The notes: generated by a model from the sequence alone, not told the origin. A DNA stretch of 64,000 nucleotides from Mesocentrotus franciscanus (GCA_037976565.1 CP137671.1:14648556-14712555), one strand, 5' to 3'; shown: positions 34,541-48,340, counted from the first letter of the stretch. Numbers and translations are program-made.

Positions 34541-35400
34541 GATTTCAAGATTTTCCTTTCTAATAAGTGCCCCTTTTCCTTATGATAAGCGCCCCCATTG
34601 AAAAGAGAGCTCCTTCCCCTTCTCATAAATGCTCCATTTTATCTCTTATAAGTGTTCGATCGTTTATTTTAACAAGAGCCGGCTTCCCCCTTCTCATGAA
34701 AGCCCCCTTTCACCTCCGATAAATGCCCCTATTAAAATCTGATCGGTGCCCCTTTTCTTTCAACAAATGAAATTTCCCTTTATTAAAAGTGACCCTTTTT
34801 CATTCTCATAAGAGCCCAAACCCTACCCTTTGTACTTGTATTGACATGTGCTCATTTTCTTTTCTAATAAGTGTCTTATCCCTTTTGATAAGACTCCCCT
34901 TTCCCTCTCATCATTAAACTTGCCCCTAATTTAAAGGTACTAAGATCAATTTTCCCCGAAATTCGCTCGCTCGCTATAAGTATGTTACTTATCTAAGGTC
35001 TTTTCAGTCTACCGTTATGAGAATGTGCTTATAACCCATCAGGATTGGGGTTTTCCCTCTTTATAAGATATAATTTTTCGCACTTCGAGACCTCACAAAT
35101 TTTAATTTTTTTTCCTCGATCGCTTCGCTCGCTCGCAGATGAATATTCAGACCATCACACCAAAATGCAAAGTATGATGCTTAAGCAATATTTTGTATGA
35201 TGTATAAAGAGAAACAAACAATAAATCAATGTAGGGGTATATAACATTGTCTGAACAAAATCGTATATTTTCGCTTTGAGATGTCTCTTTGTAGGTGCCT
35301 TTTTTCCAGAAAGTGCCCTTTTCGTTGGTGCCCCCTCCTACTTTGGAAGTCGCTCGGCCGCCCCTAAGCGGGGCATATTCAATGTTTGGCGCTGGTGTGA
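34541..35400. mobile_element. Element built from degenerate GTGCCCC repeats, copy 1
   Basis: About 34550-34925 consists of diverged units of roughly 30-35 bases with the core AAGTGCCCCTTTTC, separated by TAATAAG/TGATAAG. It is followed by a unique section ('ttcgctcgctcgctataagt', 'gcaaagtatgatgcttaagc', 'tgtaggggtatata') ending 'actttggaagtcg...ccgcccc'. The same order recurs at 36126-37240. Confidence 0.75.
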
Positions 35401-35714
35401 TCACCACGCCATTGTCTAGATTAGCTCAACATTGTTTGGAACCAGCAACCTTGACAACTTGGCTAATATGACGTCACACTTCGTTACTAGACAGCTAAAA
35501 CAAAATAATGCCTTATTCAATGTGCGTTTAGTGTGCATACCATAAAAAAGTGGGAATTGTTCTATTCAACATGACCCACATTGTTGCAAATAGGCCTAAA
35601 TCCGGAAGTTGAATTTATATTTCCAGCTTCATATGTGTTATATTATACTTTCAATTTACAGTAATTGTTTTGTTGTATTTTTGTGCATCCAATTCACCTA
35701 GGCCCACTCTCAAT

Positions 35715-35792
35715 TCCAGAAAGAGAAAGAGAAAGAGAGGGGAGAAAAGGTTGGAGAGAAAGAATTTAAGAGGAATTAATAAATTGAGAGAG

Positions 35793-35823
<31 letters not shown>

Positions 35824-36070
35824 AGAAGAGAGAGAGAGAGAGAGAATAAGAAGTGAGAGGGTCACATAAAGAGAGAGAGGGGGAAGGGATTGATATCGAG
35901 AAAAGGAGAGGGGATACAGGAGAGAGAGGAAGGGAGAGAGAGAGAGAGAGAGAGAGAGAAATAGAGAGCAAAAAGGTGAGAGGAATACAGAAAGAAGAGA
36001 GATAAAAATAGAGAGAAAGAAAGAGGAATTGGATGAGAGAGATAGAGCGAGACAAAGAAAGGGAGAGAAA
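35715..36070. repeat. GA-rich microsatellite block
   Basis: Long interrupted (GA)n/(GAAA)n runs on the plus strand. The 144-codon minus-strand serine/leucine ORF over it is an artefact. Confidence 0.9.
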
Positions 36071-36125
36071 GATTATATTATACATGTATATACCATAAGA
36101 TCTCGCTCGGCAAAGATGTGATGGT

Positions 36126-37240
36126 CCAGAGGCGTCGCTCCCGGGGCGGGGGCAGGGAGTGCCCCCACTTTTTCAAATACCCCCAAAATGCCACTTTTTA
36201 CATAGAAAAGTGCCCCTTTACCTTTGTAAGAAGTGCCCCTTTTTTCATAGGAAAAGTGCCCCTTTTACTTCTAAAAGTGCCCCTTCCCTTTCTCATAATT
36301 ACCCCTTTTCATCTGTGATAAGTACCCCGTTTATTTTAGCATGTGCCTCTTTTTCTTTTTAATAAGAGCCACTTCCCCCTTCTAATAAAATCCCGCTTCC
36401 ACCTCTGATAAATGCCCCTTTTAAAATTTGATCGGTGCCCCTTTTCTTTCAACAAATGCACATTTTCCCTTTTCCCTTTATCATTCGCATAGGTGCCCCT
36501 TTTAATATCTGGTCAGTGCCCTTTTCAGGTGCGTTAATTTCCCTTTTAACAATGATACGTTCCCCCTTTCCTTTCTAATAAGGGACCTATCCCCTTTTCA
36601 CCTCTTATAAATGCCCCTATCAAGATCTGATGGGTGCCCCTCTTCCGTCGACAATTAATGCCCATTTCCCATTCTCATAAGTGCCTTTTTAAATCCCGGG
36701 TGAGTGCCTCTTTTTAGGTGTAAGAAGTGCCCCATTTTCACCTCTGATAATTACCCTTTGTACTTTGACCCGTGCTCCTTTCCTTTTCTAATTTAGAGTC
36801 TTATCCCTTTCGATAAGAGTCCCCTTTTCCTCTCATCATTAAACTTGCCCCAAATTTAAAGGTACTAAGAGCAATTTTTCCCAAAATTCGCTCGCTCGCT
36901 ATAAGTATGTTACTTATCTATAAGGCCTTTTCAGTCTTCCGTTATGAGATTGTGCTTATAACCCATCGACCCATTACAATTTTTCCTCGCTCGCTTCGCT
37001 CCCTAGAAAATGAATATTCAGACCATCACATCCAACTGCAAAGTATAATGCTTAAGCATTATCTTGTATGATGTATAAAGAGAAACAAATGTTGAAATTA
37101 TACCTGATAATGTAATCACAATGTAGGGGTATATACCAATGTCTAAACAATTGTATATTTTTCCCAGAAAGTGCCCTTTTTTGTTGGTGCCCCCCCCCCC
37201 CCGGGCCCACTTTGGAAGTCGTTCCGCCGCCCATGTGATG
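36126..37240. mobile_element. Element built from degenerate GTGCCCC repeats, copy 2 (fuller)
   Basis: It starts 'gaggcgtcgctcccggggcg', has about 650 bases of GTGCCCC units (36170-36840), then the same unique tail as copy 1, and ends 'actttggaagtcgttccgcc' near 37235. It is direct in orientation relative to copy 1. No coding capacity and no clear terminal inverted repeats. Confidence 0.75.
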
Positions 37241-37703
37241 TTCTGAAATCTTGGAGATGCGGGGGTAACATTGACCAATGAAAACGAGTCTTATATGGTT
37301 GGAAAGATAAAATTACATTAAAAAAAATCTTTCTCAAACTAAAAATTAGAAGAAGGCGGTATGCCAAATTGTGACATGGTAATAAGCTCTGGCTCTGTCG
37401 CCCGAACCGTTGATTTTACTCAGAAAACGAGCTGAAAATAACAGTAAATTGACTACTTTAACAAATAAAACACAATAGTAAATCGAAATGAAATTGTAAT
37501 TTGTTTGCTTTACTAGAAAGAAAATAGTCTTTGTCGTATTATACTGACTATTATAATATTATACAATCTAGGCAAAATATGTGGTACTATTAGCAGAATG
37601 GAGATGCATGGATGTAAAATGTAACGTATTTTTACGTCATTTTCCATAAAACATTTTTGCTAATAAATTACTGTTCAGTGACCCAAACGTTTGATATGGA
37701 GGG

Positions 37704-37738
<35 letters not shown>

Positions 37739-37884
37739 AGAGAAAGAGGAGATAAAGTTAGAGCCGGGATACCGGGGAGGGATACAGAAAGAGAGAGGAG
37801 TGATAGGTTTGATCATCACCTCCCTGGTTCGATCGATAATATCGCAAATAAAGTGTACGTACAGACAACTATGAATAATTTGTT
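37241..37884. other. Intergenic with AG microsatellite
   Basis: An (AG)n run is at about 37707-37735. Nothing else recognised. Confidence 0.5.
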
Positions 37885-38105
37885 TTTTACGAGACAATAT
37901 AAATATCATTTACTAAGACAAACTCGACTTTAAAAATCTTTATGATTATATATATTTTCTTTTATCTGGTAATCCTTAGCGTTTTAGAGTCCAATCTTTT
38001 CCAAATTGCCTATATTCTAACTATAGGTTTTACAATGTCAATGCAAATTTTAAATTTCTTTATCCAATCCTGTTGAAATATTACAAAAACATTGTATTAC
38101 CTTTA
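37885..38105. repeat. Dispersed repeat family R3, copy 2
   Basis: Counterpart of 12480-12815, sharing 'tacgagacaatataaa', 'catttactaagacaaact' and 'caatcctgttgaaatatt'. Confidence 0.7.
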
Positions 38106-38564
38106 AAAGTAGTCTTGATTACACTTTGTCAATGTCATATAGAATCTTTATTTTCTCGCTCGACCTTTACGCTTCCTCGCTTATACCTTTGTGTTTAAAA
38201 GTAGTCTTAGTTACCATTTTCAATTTTACAAGCAGAAACATTTTTGATAGGTCTCTATACTGCTTCGCCTAGTAATCCAAATTATCTTTAGAACTGTAAA
38301 CTTGAGACACTCTTTTGAATTAGGTGTTTTTTTTTTTTACTTAGATGATCAATGAAAATAATTCTGAATTTTCTCTAATTTACTTGTCAGAAAAGTTAAA
38401 TTTGAATACTCTAAAACCTATAGTCTCAAGTCTGTGTATTATTAGTGTATTATGCAATACTCGCTCTCCATACCTCTATTTAATTCCCTGCATGCCTGCT
38501 CCCATTTCAAGACTAGGCTACGCAATTAATGAACACAACACTGGATGAAGGTGATGTGCATATA
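38106..38564. other. Intergenic, nothing recognised
   Basis: AT-rich; no supported feature. Confidence 0.45.
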
Positions 38565-41076
38565 TTTGTTTGTTTGTTTTGTTTTATTTCCACTTTTTCA
38601 CATCAATACAAAGAAACATCATACAAATAAATATAATGAGTAAGATGTAAGTTTGACAAATAATGTTTCTAGTTAAAATACAAGCAACAACAATATATAT
38701 ATATATACATGTATATATAATATATATATATACACATATATATATTGATTTGTGCCAAACCATCGTGAAAACATAATTTGCATAAAAATAAGAAATAAGG
38801 GGGAGAATGGATATCTATGTTTAGCAAGTTTCTTACAAAGGAAAAAGCAGGAGACCACATGTCGTAAGCGTAAATGCTTGATGATGACCGTGGCCTCGGC
38901 CGAGTTAACAAATAACATTTTGAGTGAAAACAACAAAATATATTTAGTGACATGTTTCGTGTTGAGAAGTGCATTTGTGCATTTGTGCATAGTGCAAAGC
39001 TTTAGCTTGGTGGAACAATAACAGAGACTAATACCGTGATATTAATTGTGTGGTGGTTTCAGTTACGGGTGATAATATTAAATGTATGCAGGGTCCATTC
39101 CTGTTGACAAAGACAGAACAATTCAAGACATAACAAATTAGATTATTTTAAATATCTATGTAAGATCTAGCAAACTATACTGAGTTAACAAATATTTGTT
39201 CATATAAGCTTTAAATGAATAAAGGGAGGTCCTAGTTTTAATATGGTTTGGTAAGTTATTCCAAATATCTGGTCCATGGTGTCTAATTGATCGTAGGGCT
39301 AAACTAAGTTTGGGATTGTTAAGATGGTAATCATGAGCATGTCGAGTTAAATATGAGTGTACGTTTACATTTAATAAATAAAAGTTTAAGAAAGATGCTG
39401 GAAGTGTTTTGGAAGTGTACTTATACATAAAAATGGCAGTTTGGAGCGTATGTATATTATAGACCTTTAACGTTTTTAATTGACTAAATAACGGGTTCGA
39501 ATTTGCAAGATAGTTAGAGTGTGTACAAATACGAATTGCTCTCTTCTGCAAAAGAAATATTGAGTTTATTTTAATTTTACTACAGTTTGCCCATATAATA
39601 TTACAATATGTTATATGCGGTAAAATTAAAGTATTATAAAGAATAAACAAAGATCTATCATTTATCAAATATTTCATTTTATACAAAATACCAATATTCC
39701 GGGATATCAAAATATTTATATTATGAATGTGTTCGTTCCAAGACAAATTTGAGTCAATAATAACTCCTAGAAATTTTGTTGACTGTTTTTCTACCAGTGA
39801 TAAACCATCTATAAACAAATTGCATGCATTGTGGTTGGTCTTGGGAGTTAATAGTTCTGAAACGAATAAAATTAGTTTTACTTATATTTAAGGATAATTT
39901 ATTACATTTAAACCATACTGAAATATTACACAAATCATGATTTACAGTATCAACAAGTGTATCAATATTTTTGTGTGAGTAAAGTATATTTGTATCGTCG
40001 GCAAAAAGAATGTAAGTTAGAATATTTGATGATCTTATTATATCATTTACATAAATCAAAAATAAGAGTGGGCCTAAGATGGAGCCTTGAGGAACTCCAC
40101 ATGTGAGGTTCAATTTTGAGGAACTATTAGAGTGATAATAAACATACTGTGTTCTATTTTTAAGATAGTCCTCAAACCAGGATAGAGCAAGGCCTCTGAT
40201 ACCATAATGTTCTAGTTTATGAAGTAAGATTGTATGATCGATGGTATCAAAGGCCTAAAACACCTATAACATGTTTCTTATTTGCGAGAGATTCAATTAT
40301 TTTATCACAAAGTTTAATTAAAGCAAAATCAGTTGAATGATTTTTTCTAAATCCAAACTGGTTAGGAATCAAAATATCGTACTCATTAAAAAAAGAAATC
40401 AATCTATTATATACCAATTTCTCAAAAACCTTTGAAATACTTGATAATAATGATATGGGACGATAATTTTGAAGTTTAGATGGATCATCTTTTTTATGAA
40501 TCGGTATAACTTTAGCAACTTTTAATAAGTTAGGACAGGAGCCAGTAGAGAGAGATATATTACATATATGAACCAATGGAGAAACAATAAAGTGTATTAT
40601 TTGCTTAATGAGATTCATACTCAACCCATCTGGTCCTGATGACTTGCTTGATTTCAATGATTGAACTATAAAAACTACTTCATGAATTGTTGTGGGAGTA
40701 AAGAATAATGAATTTACAAAGGGTTCTGAAAGGTATTGAGAAAAATGATTACTGCCAGCATCTATCTTGGAGGCTAATGTGGGACCTATATTAACAAAGT
40801 AATCATTAAACAAATTAGCACATTTATTCAAATTAGTAATGTCTTGTCCATTAACATTAATGCTTGTATTAATATGTTTTTTTCTTACCAGTAAGATCTT
40901 TTATAATATTCCAAAGTGAATTATTATTTTGAGTACTTGAAATTTTATTTGAATAATATAATTTGCGGGATAGCCGAATAATTGATGTTAACTTATTTCT
41001 ATATTTTTTATATTTATCTAAATCAATATTATCTTTACTCCTTAATGCTTTTTTATATAATCGATTGCGAGTCTAT
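38565..41076 (-). pseudogene. Degenerate CR1/Jockey-like LINE, 5'-truncated
   Basis: Read on the minus strand from about 41076: NRLYKKALRSKDNIDLDKY, then SGPDGLSMNLIK, IPIHKKDDPSKLQNYRPISL, NQFGFRKNHSTDFALI, a frameshift near 40250, GVPQGSILGPLLFLIYVNDI and LFADDTNILY (catalytic FADD variant). Another frameshift near 39810 leads to the conserved tail FLGVIIDSNLSWNEHI...DIWNNLPNHIK, ending near 39156. The 3'UTR holds a (TA)n run (38692-38755) and a CAAA-type tail at 38565-38590. There is no endonuclease domain and it is not functional. Confidence 0.9.
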
Positions 41077-41999
41077 ATGGGGATGTAAAACATGTCCCCC
41101 CCCCCTACACAAAAAGATCAACCATAGCTTTTTGGAAATAATTATTCAAGAACTTAGAGGAAAACGACTAAAAACTGGACGGGTTCCAGCGCGCCTGATC
41201 TTGGATTTCTTCAGAACAATTTTTTTATTCTGTACATATTACGTCTCGAAAGTTCAAGTTTACAAGAAAAAACAAGAAAAAACAACAACCAAGAAATCTA
41301 TCTATTTTCCCTTTTCCAAGGAAATATTTTTGGGTCAAATGTTCACACCTAAAGCAAAAGTGATAGGTCTGACAATTGATGATGCATCAGTCAAACGAGA
41401 AGAAGATTAATTATTAATTTGTAAGAGTCACATATGTAGGCCTATAATGGAAGTATAGATAATTGTGTATGATTTGCCCGAATGCCAAGTTGCCAATTTA
41501 ACAAGGATGCAATTCAGTAATTACAGGGACAAATAATGATATAATATCTGGTGGCATCTTTTATTGGTACATCGTTCCTGCGGGCGTTCTGCTTCACATT
41601 TATACACTAGACAAGATATTTAGACAATTTAAAGAGACTGCATGATGCACGCCGTTAAAAAACAACAACAACAACAAAAATCATGGTCAGATATAATGGT
41701 TGCCCAATATAGGGACACGCGGTTCAATTATTGCGGGGCCGGGGGGGTGCCCTTGCCCCTACCGTGCCCTAGCTTGCCATCTATCCACCTATATATTTAC
41801 ATATAACTTTTGATTGTATAAGGTGAAACGCTTTGTACGGTAATGTGAAATTAAAATCACAACAAGCACTTGAGTGAGCCATATTTAGAAATAATGATGA
41901 TTTGATTTTAGAGGAGGCTGCATGCGACAAAATAATGCAAAACTAAGCGAAGCGATATCTTGTTATTATGATGTTATCGATTTTAGCGCGCTTTTCAAA
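41077..41999. other. Intergenic/promoter region upstream of the 42000 exon
   Basis: C-run at 41096-41105 and a G-run block at 41738-41770. The last 60 bases contain TTTTAGCGCGCTTTTC just before the ATG, plausible as a proximal promoter or 5'UTR. Confidence 0.35.
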
Positions 42000-42030
42000 A
42001 TGGCGTCTTCGTCTCAACCGAAAGGAAAGG
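42000..42030 (+). CDS. Probable first coding exon of an unidentified gene
   Basis: An ATG in good context (aaaATGGCG) opens a 31-base segment encoding MASSSQPKGK plus one base, ending at strong donor AAGG|gtaaga. The upstream sequence is relatively CpG-containing. The product cannot be identified from 10 residues. The phase (one base left over) would fit the candidate exon at 49663-49787. Confidence 0.5.
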
Positions 42031-45000
42031 GTAAGAAAGACATGAACTAATGCATGTGAGTGTTGGTCATGGAATGTAGATGCTAAAAAATAACAGGTGT
42101 ATATTTATCAGCATTATCTGGTGTCTGTGTAGGTATTTGGCGTATTTATTGAGTGTATGCAACTGGAATTTCGCTGTGTCAAATATAGGGAGCCGAGAGC
42201 TAAGGAGGCATCAGCGGTTGCTGATCCTGTCTTCTGCCGAAACGACGGGCGACAAAGCTCGTGGCAGTCCGTCGCTCGTGGAGCTGGAGTAGACCAGGCG
42301 TGATGCGTGAGTGACACTGACAGTCATTGAATGAGGGGCCTTGAGGGCTATTGCTTTGGTTGTTAAGATCTTTGCTGACTGATGTCATGTTTGAAGAGTT
42401 GCAGTGATGCTTGTGGCATCATGATGATTATTTTTTATGCTGTTTAATCTTTCATTTTGTTGAATTTGTTTCAAAATCAAAAAATCAAATGGCAATGCAA
42501 ATGCCAAATGGCAAATGGCACAAAGCCACAACACAAATCAACGTAACTTGAGTTGAACTTGAAGTTGAACTTGGTTTGAACACAGAACAGTCAATAGACA
42601 ACACATTTTAATATTTTTATCAATTTGGAACCGCAGACTAAATCAGGACCCAGCCAAGACTGAAGCACGTGCCCTTGTCTCTGGAGTCTGGGCCCTCCCT
42701 GGGCTTGGGAATGCATGGGAGCCTTGCTTTGGCTTTGCTTGGGTAGAGTCTAGACTATTTCACTACTTTTACTAATAAATACTAGTCTAGACTCTAGAGT
42801 CTACTTAGGCCTAGATCTAATAGACTCTATCTGACATGTGCTTTGAATTGATCTTTGTAAAATTGTAGATTAGAAAAATAATGTGGCATTGTTGGCTTAA
42901 TTTATTAATATCAGCAGTGTTCGGAGATGTGCGTTAATAAACTAGTGATCTAGATCTAGTCTATAGCTCCTGTCCTCACAATAAGGATAGCATTATTTAG
43001 GCTACGGTATCATTAATTTGGATTCTCAAAACTATGTCAAATATTAATCTAGAATATGTGCAATAGAACATATTATTATTATATTAAGCCTTTTTAAAGG
43101 TCTATTTTAATATTCTTCTGACACACGGTCACACGCTATTGCTTGGGAAATGCACCCATATTGCCTTACCGGTAAATTAATGTATTGATTGTGTGCCATA
43201 AATGACTTTAAATCTTTCTCTCTCTGACTAATTTAATTTATTAAATCCTAAAGGCAGCTTCTTAAAGAGAAATGTGCCTAAAATTTGATTCAATAAATTA
43301 AATTGGTCATAGAGAGATTGCCACACGATCAATAAATTTTGACTCCAAATGCTACATGCCTTGTGTCTGTGAAGAGGATTGCCTGCAAATAAAGATAACA
43401 AGTTTGTCTAGTTGTAACAAAGTAATTGAACCCCCAAAAAAAAAAAAAAAAAAAATAGGAGGAAAGGAGTAAAAAGTACAATCAAATGAAAATTTTGTAG
43501 AAAAAAGGTCACATTTGAGTAAATCTATATTGTCTAGTATTGTTCTAGCTCCATGGTTTCAGGCCTCAACATAGCATCTCTCATTCAAAAAATGGATTGT
43601 GTTGAAATTGATTTGTTGAATTGTTTGTGAATAGGCAGACATAAGGCATGTTTATCAAAAATGCAAAAAGTCACACCTTGCCTTGGATGTTATTCTCAAA
43701 AAGATTTTACATTTAAATAAATGTTACGTTAGGATAAAATTAAATGGGTCTTAACCTCTTTTGTATATCAATCTGTACAACATTTACAACATTGCTCCTT
43801 AAACCATTAGAGAATAAACTAAAATAGGAACTAGAAATGAGGTGTATTTGATTGATAAAGAATAAGAATGAAATGAGAAGATTTTATTCTTGCTATAAAA
43901 TGGGTGAGGTGATGTATGTTTTTGAATGGGGAATAATTCTGTGAAGTCCAAAAACTGTTCTGAAGATAGACAGAAGAGGGAGCTGTTCATAATATGCTGC
44001 TGTTGCAACTTGAATATGTACATGTCTATGGTAGCATTTATGGTAGCTACCTGTAGATATGTACATGTACACAATTGTTTTGATAACTAATCTATAGCAA
44101 GAACAGAAAATTAAGTACATGTAGATGCTATGAACCTGAGGAACTTTGGTGCAGTTTCAACATTCAATGCACAAGGAATTAGATCAAGTCCATCTACATC
44201 AACTAGCATGAAGCCCATTCATTACTTTTATTACTATTTTATATTCCTGGATTCCCTGGTCAGCCAAAAATATTGGTGCATGGCATGATTGCGCTCTACC
44301 CTGACCTTGTAAAGCTACAATGTATATTATAAAGTCTTTTGAAATGTCAATATAATTTGATTTCTATTCTTTCATTCTAATTATTTTATTCCCTCTTTGA
44401 CCTTATGACCCCAGCTTATAGCCACCTTTCCCCCTTCATTTGCGCTTCCACCGTTTGTTTTCTCATGCACTATTACACAACTTACAACCTAATCTTCAAG
44501 CACTGACTCTAATTGACACTTTACCACAGTTCCTAAAGCCTTTAGCAGAGCCTAGATCTGTCAGTTTCTGGCTGTTTTGTCAATAGCGGCTAAAGTACAG
44601 AGCCTATTGTAGTCTCATAGTGCAGACACTGTGCCTGCAAAGTTCAAACTACTCACAACCCACCCTTCCAGACTTCATACAATAGCCAAGTACTGGTGTT
44701 CATGTGTATGTGTACCCAAGAAGGGTAATTAAATTGGGGGAAATGAAAAGTAATCCTTGCCAAAGATTCATCAAAATTTGCCAGTTCCTATGAGAGGAGA
44801 AGCAGCAGTGAGTAAGAACTTCCTAAGGTCTAGCTAGTCTGTCCTCAAAGACCTTGTTTTAGTTGTATCCATAAAACTTTGCAGGCTGTATACCAGTGGG
44901 CTTTTATTAAAAATGTTGATGTCTTAATTGGGATTTCCAGTAACATTGTAGTGCTCCTCTATCGATACGAATTACGATGATATAATTTAATGTTCTTGGG

Positions 45001-45535
45001 CGTGCAGACATGATTTTTAGAAAAATTGACAACATTGTGTGAATTATACAAACATAGTATTGTTTGAAAACATACATATATGAGGTAGTGACTCAAAACA
45101 CATACCTGTACACATGTACATGTATGTAACTTACAATGTACAGTGTAGTTGTCTCACTTTTGGGGGAAAAGTGTGGTGTTTTACCTATTTCTTACCTAAC
45201 AGATCCTAGGGATCTTTCACCTTTTATGTACTAAAATTGTTGTCATCTTCTTTCTGTTCTTCAACCCTGTTGTTCTATGAAAGTTTAAGAAATGAAGCAC
45301 AGACATAAAAATGATATGCTGTTGACATGCATGGTAAGTTGGTAACTTTCATAACCTTAAGGATTTCAGTGTACAACAAAGAGTGCTTCTGTGATTGTAC
45401 CATTGCTGTAAATAGAGCCCCAACATCATATTCTTGAACTCTGGGTCTGGTTACTGTTGCGATCCCTGCTTTTGTAGTTGTCAAATTCCTCCTAGCTTTT
45501 TAAAAACCTTGTAATAAGGTCTGATTATAAAGACT
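42031..45535. other. Probable long intron or intergenic DNA
   Basis: No exon with splice support, RNA gene or complete element is recognised. A 19-base A-run is at 43437-43455, and short TACATGTA clusters occur near 44060 and 45110. Confidence 0.45.
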
Positions 45536-46041
45536 ATGCAGCTACTGGGAGCAGTGCTTCAAGGCGCTAGACTACATCACTGCGCGTAATGTCTGATTTC
45601 CCTTCAGCCTCTTCTTCAATCACAGGACACGCAAGTGAGGTGCATGCTGGGTAGGCATACGGAGGTCGAGCGAGCTAAGCGTTTGGCTGCCGATACGATC
45701 AGTTTGACTCTGCAGTGTTTGTTCGTACGTGGGGCTTTCGAGGAATCCAATTTTTTTCTATCGCAGTAGGACGACTCTCCACAGTGTAAACAGAGTATCG
45801 TCATCTGTTGGTTATTGTTCACATCTTTGAAAGTTATTCTTAACCACTTGTGCTTTGGAAACTTTTTATGTTACTTTGGACTATGATACATGCGTGATAT
45901 GCTTGTCTTTCCTTGATTTTCCTTGATTTTGCTCAACTTTTCCTAATTTATTTTATTGATTACCATAGCCCTCCTTTGGGGTTAAAAAGGAAAACTTTTG
46001 GTTGGAAACGTCATGAGTCTTTCTTTTATCTGTGACGCATA
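45536..46041 (+). promoter_or_regulatory. Possible CpG-type promoter and 5'UTR
   Basis: About 45560-45780 is enriched in CpG relative to neighbours and precedes an ATG with an in-frame stop nine bases upstream (46033). This is composition-based inference only. Confidence 0.3.
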
Positions 46042-46141
46042 ATGGATTGTAGCTCCGGCAGTATGGATTCAGCAGCTTCCAGTGGAATGAACTCGGATTC
46101 TGTCCGTTGGTCGGAAAGTGAAGAGAAAGGAGATAATGAAG
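46042..46141 (+). CDS. Candidate first coding exon (unidentified)
   Basis: The ATG begins MDCSSGSMDSAASSGMNSD and continues VRWSESEEKGDNE, a serine/acid-rich stretch. An in-frame TGA sits just upstream, so this ATG would be the true start. A weak donor, GAAG|gtttgg, ends it in phase 1, the same phase as the 42000 exon, so the two could be alternative first exons of one gene. Family not recognised; could be chance. Confidence 0.3.
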
Positions 46142-47594
46142 GTTTGGCTTTGGCTTTGGCTTTTTTCAAAATCAAGTACAAGAAAAAGACTTCAAATAGA
46201 GACATTCTGATTTCGAGTTTGAAATTTTGATCTTTATGTAATGATCATCATCAGGAAATGAAGCTTTGAAGTTCGAAAATGTAATATCTTTGTATTCATT
46301 GTCTTTTTCTAGGGATTATTTGTCAAATTTCTCTGAGGAAACTATTGTATTTCAGGATGCAGCAATTTTCTCAATAAAAATGCAGTTCACTTTGTAATCA
46401 ATAACAGAATGTTATTGATTATTTTCATAGGCTTAAATTCCAAATTATTTGAGAAAGTATACTTCCTATCAGAGTTCCACAATAACCGTATTTAATTGGG
46501 GGTCCAGACTCCAGAGACTGACCTTTACAGGGCTTTTTTGCATGAGCCCTATGTTAAAAGTTTGAAAAACTTTAGGGTTCGTACTCAGATTTTGGGTGCC
46601 CATGTGTCCTGTTGGTGTCAAGCCCTACTTCAAACGATGTGTGAAAAAAGAACAGTACTCGTTATATAACCTGATTGATAAGAAATTAATTAAAAATGGA
46701 TAGAGATTATGTCGGGGCTTAGATGATGACAAGATTTCCTACATGTACATGATAAGTTGATATATACAGTGTACGAGAGCCATTTTGTAATAGCTTGAAA
46801 CAAATTAGATAAAAGACGATATATTTTTGTAACAGAAAAAGCAAAGACTTCAGCTGGAGTGTAGCCAACATTACAAATATTGCAGTCTGTAGGGCATTAA
46901 AACACTTTTAAGATATTATGCTTTTGTGAGTTAGCTTGTGGTATCCTCTTTTAACTGATTAGGTTTCTTAGATTTCAATGAAAGAGCCAACTTTTTACTA
47001 TCAAACATTTATTATTTATTTTAAATAAAACTTGTCTCTTGGGCCAGTAGCATTAAGTCCGGGGAAAGTATTTTAGGGGTCATAAACTTACACAAGTGCT
47101 TGGCATGAATCATTCAAGCTCTTTTATCTCAAAACTGTCAGAACACTTAACTCAGGATAATATTCGTATTAGTTTGCCCTTCTTAAAGTATAAATAACAC
47201 CACGATTTCAATAATGAATCTTTTAGAGATTGACAGAACAATAGAATCTGTGCTGCACATGAATTCGATTAGGAACAATGATTTCTTGGCAGTTTTCATC
47301 TTGTTGTCAATGCCAATGAAACAATTATTGAATATCCTTCCAAGGCTTCCATAAATAACGCATTGTATTTAAAATATGTTACAGACTTAATTCATTCCCT
47401 TATGTACATGTACAAAACGTAGGTTACATGTATCTCTGTAAAACCAAAAGTTTTATGATATGAAATTTTCACAAATTGTTAATGATGGCCGTTTTTGTGG
47501 CAAAAAAAATGGGTAAATTGCAAATAATTCATACTGCGATTAAATTTACAGGTAATTTCAAAATCTCTCAGCATGAAAATGTCATGAATCTCCA
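46142..47594. other. Probable intron or intergenic DNA
   Basis: Nothing supported is visible. Confidence 0.4.
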
Positions 47595-48180
47595 CTACTT
47601 GTGAATCTCATCTGCATTTACAATTGTTGCTAGTTTCCTGGTATGTCTATAGAGATCACATACATGTAATGTTTCACTGCAACAGTGTTTCTCACTGAAA
47701 CCTGTACCTCTGAGTTGGGAACCTCTTGTAAAGATCACCTGCTTATAACATCCACATTTTGTCTCCTTTGAGGAGTCTTTATATACAGGTTTCATTGCAC
47801 AATGCTTGTTAATAGAGACATTCAACATACATTGAACCTACAATGATTCACACACCAATGTGAACATGCTTGTTGTTATATAAAGGTTTCACTCTATACA
47901 TAATAATAATGAACACACATACATGTACTTGTACACTGTATAGGCCTGTTTAAAATGGAGGTACAAATATTTACAAGTAGAATTATGAATGTGTCAAGGT
48001 CTTTAGGTTTTAATAATGGACATACAAGAGGCCTACCCACAATGCATGTACAAAGATTCGAACATAGATGTGAACATGCCCAAGTTCTTTGGCCTACCCA
48101 CAATGCATACATGTACATGTACAAAGATTCGAACATAGATGTGAACATGCCCAAGTTCTTTATATAAAGGTTTCACTGTA
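47595..48180. repeat. Short tandem copies and dispersed family R6
   Basis: A block of about 75 bases with 'acaaagattcgaacatagat' and 'gtgaacatgcccaagttctt' occurs at about 48020-48092 and 48093-48165, with diverged relatives near 47840 and 48860. The preceding part (47640-47830: 'taaagatcacctg', 'gaggagtctttatatacagg') resembles 57990-58165. Confidence 0.65.
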
Positions 48181-48340
48181 CAATAACAAGGCTCGACACT
48201 ATCAGGCACCCGGGGCACATGGGCGCCCAAAATCTAAGTCTGGATCCCCAAACTTTTGAAATTTTAAGATAGGGCTCATGCATACATGTATACTAAAAAA
48301 TTCAATCCTGACACCCTTCAAAAAAAGTTGGTGTAGTGCC

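Noticed and set aside
35651..36085. 144-codon serine/leucine-rich minus-strand ORF
   Set aside because: Translation of a GA microsatellite block.
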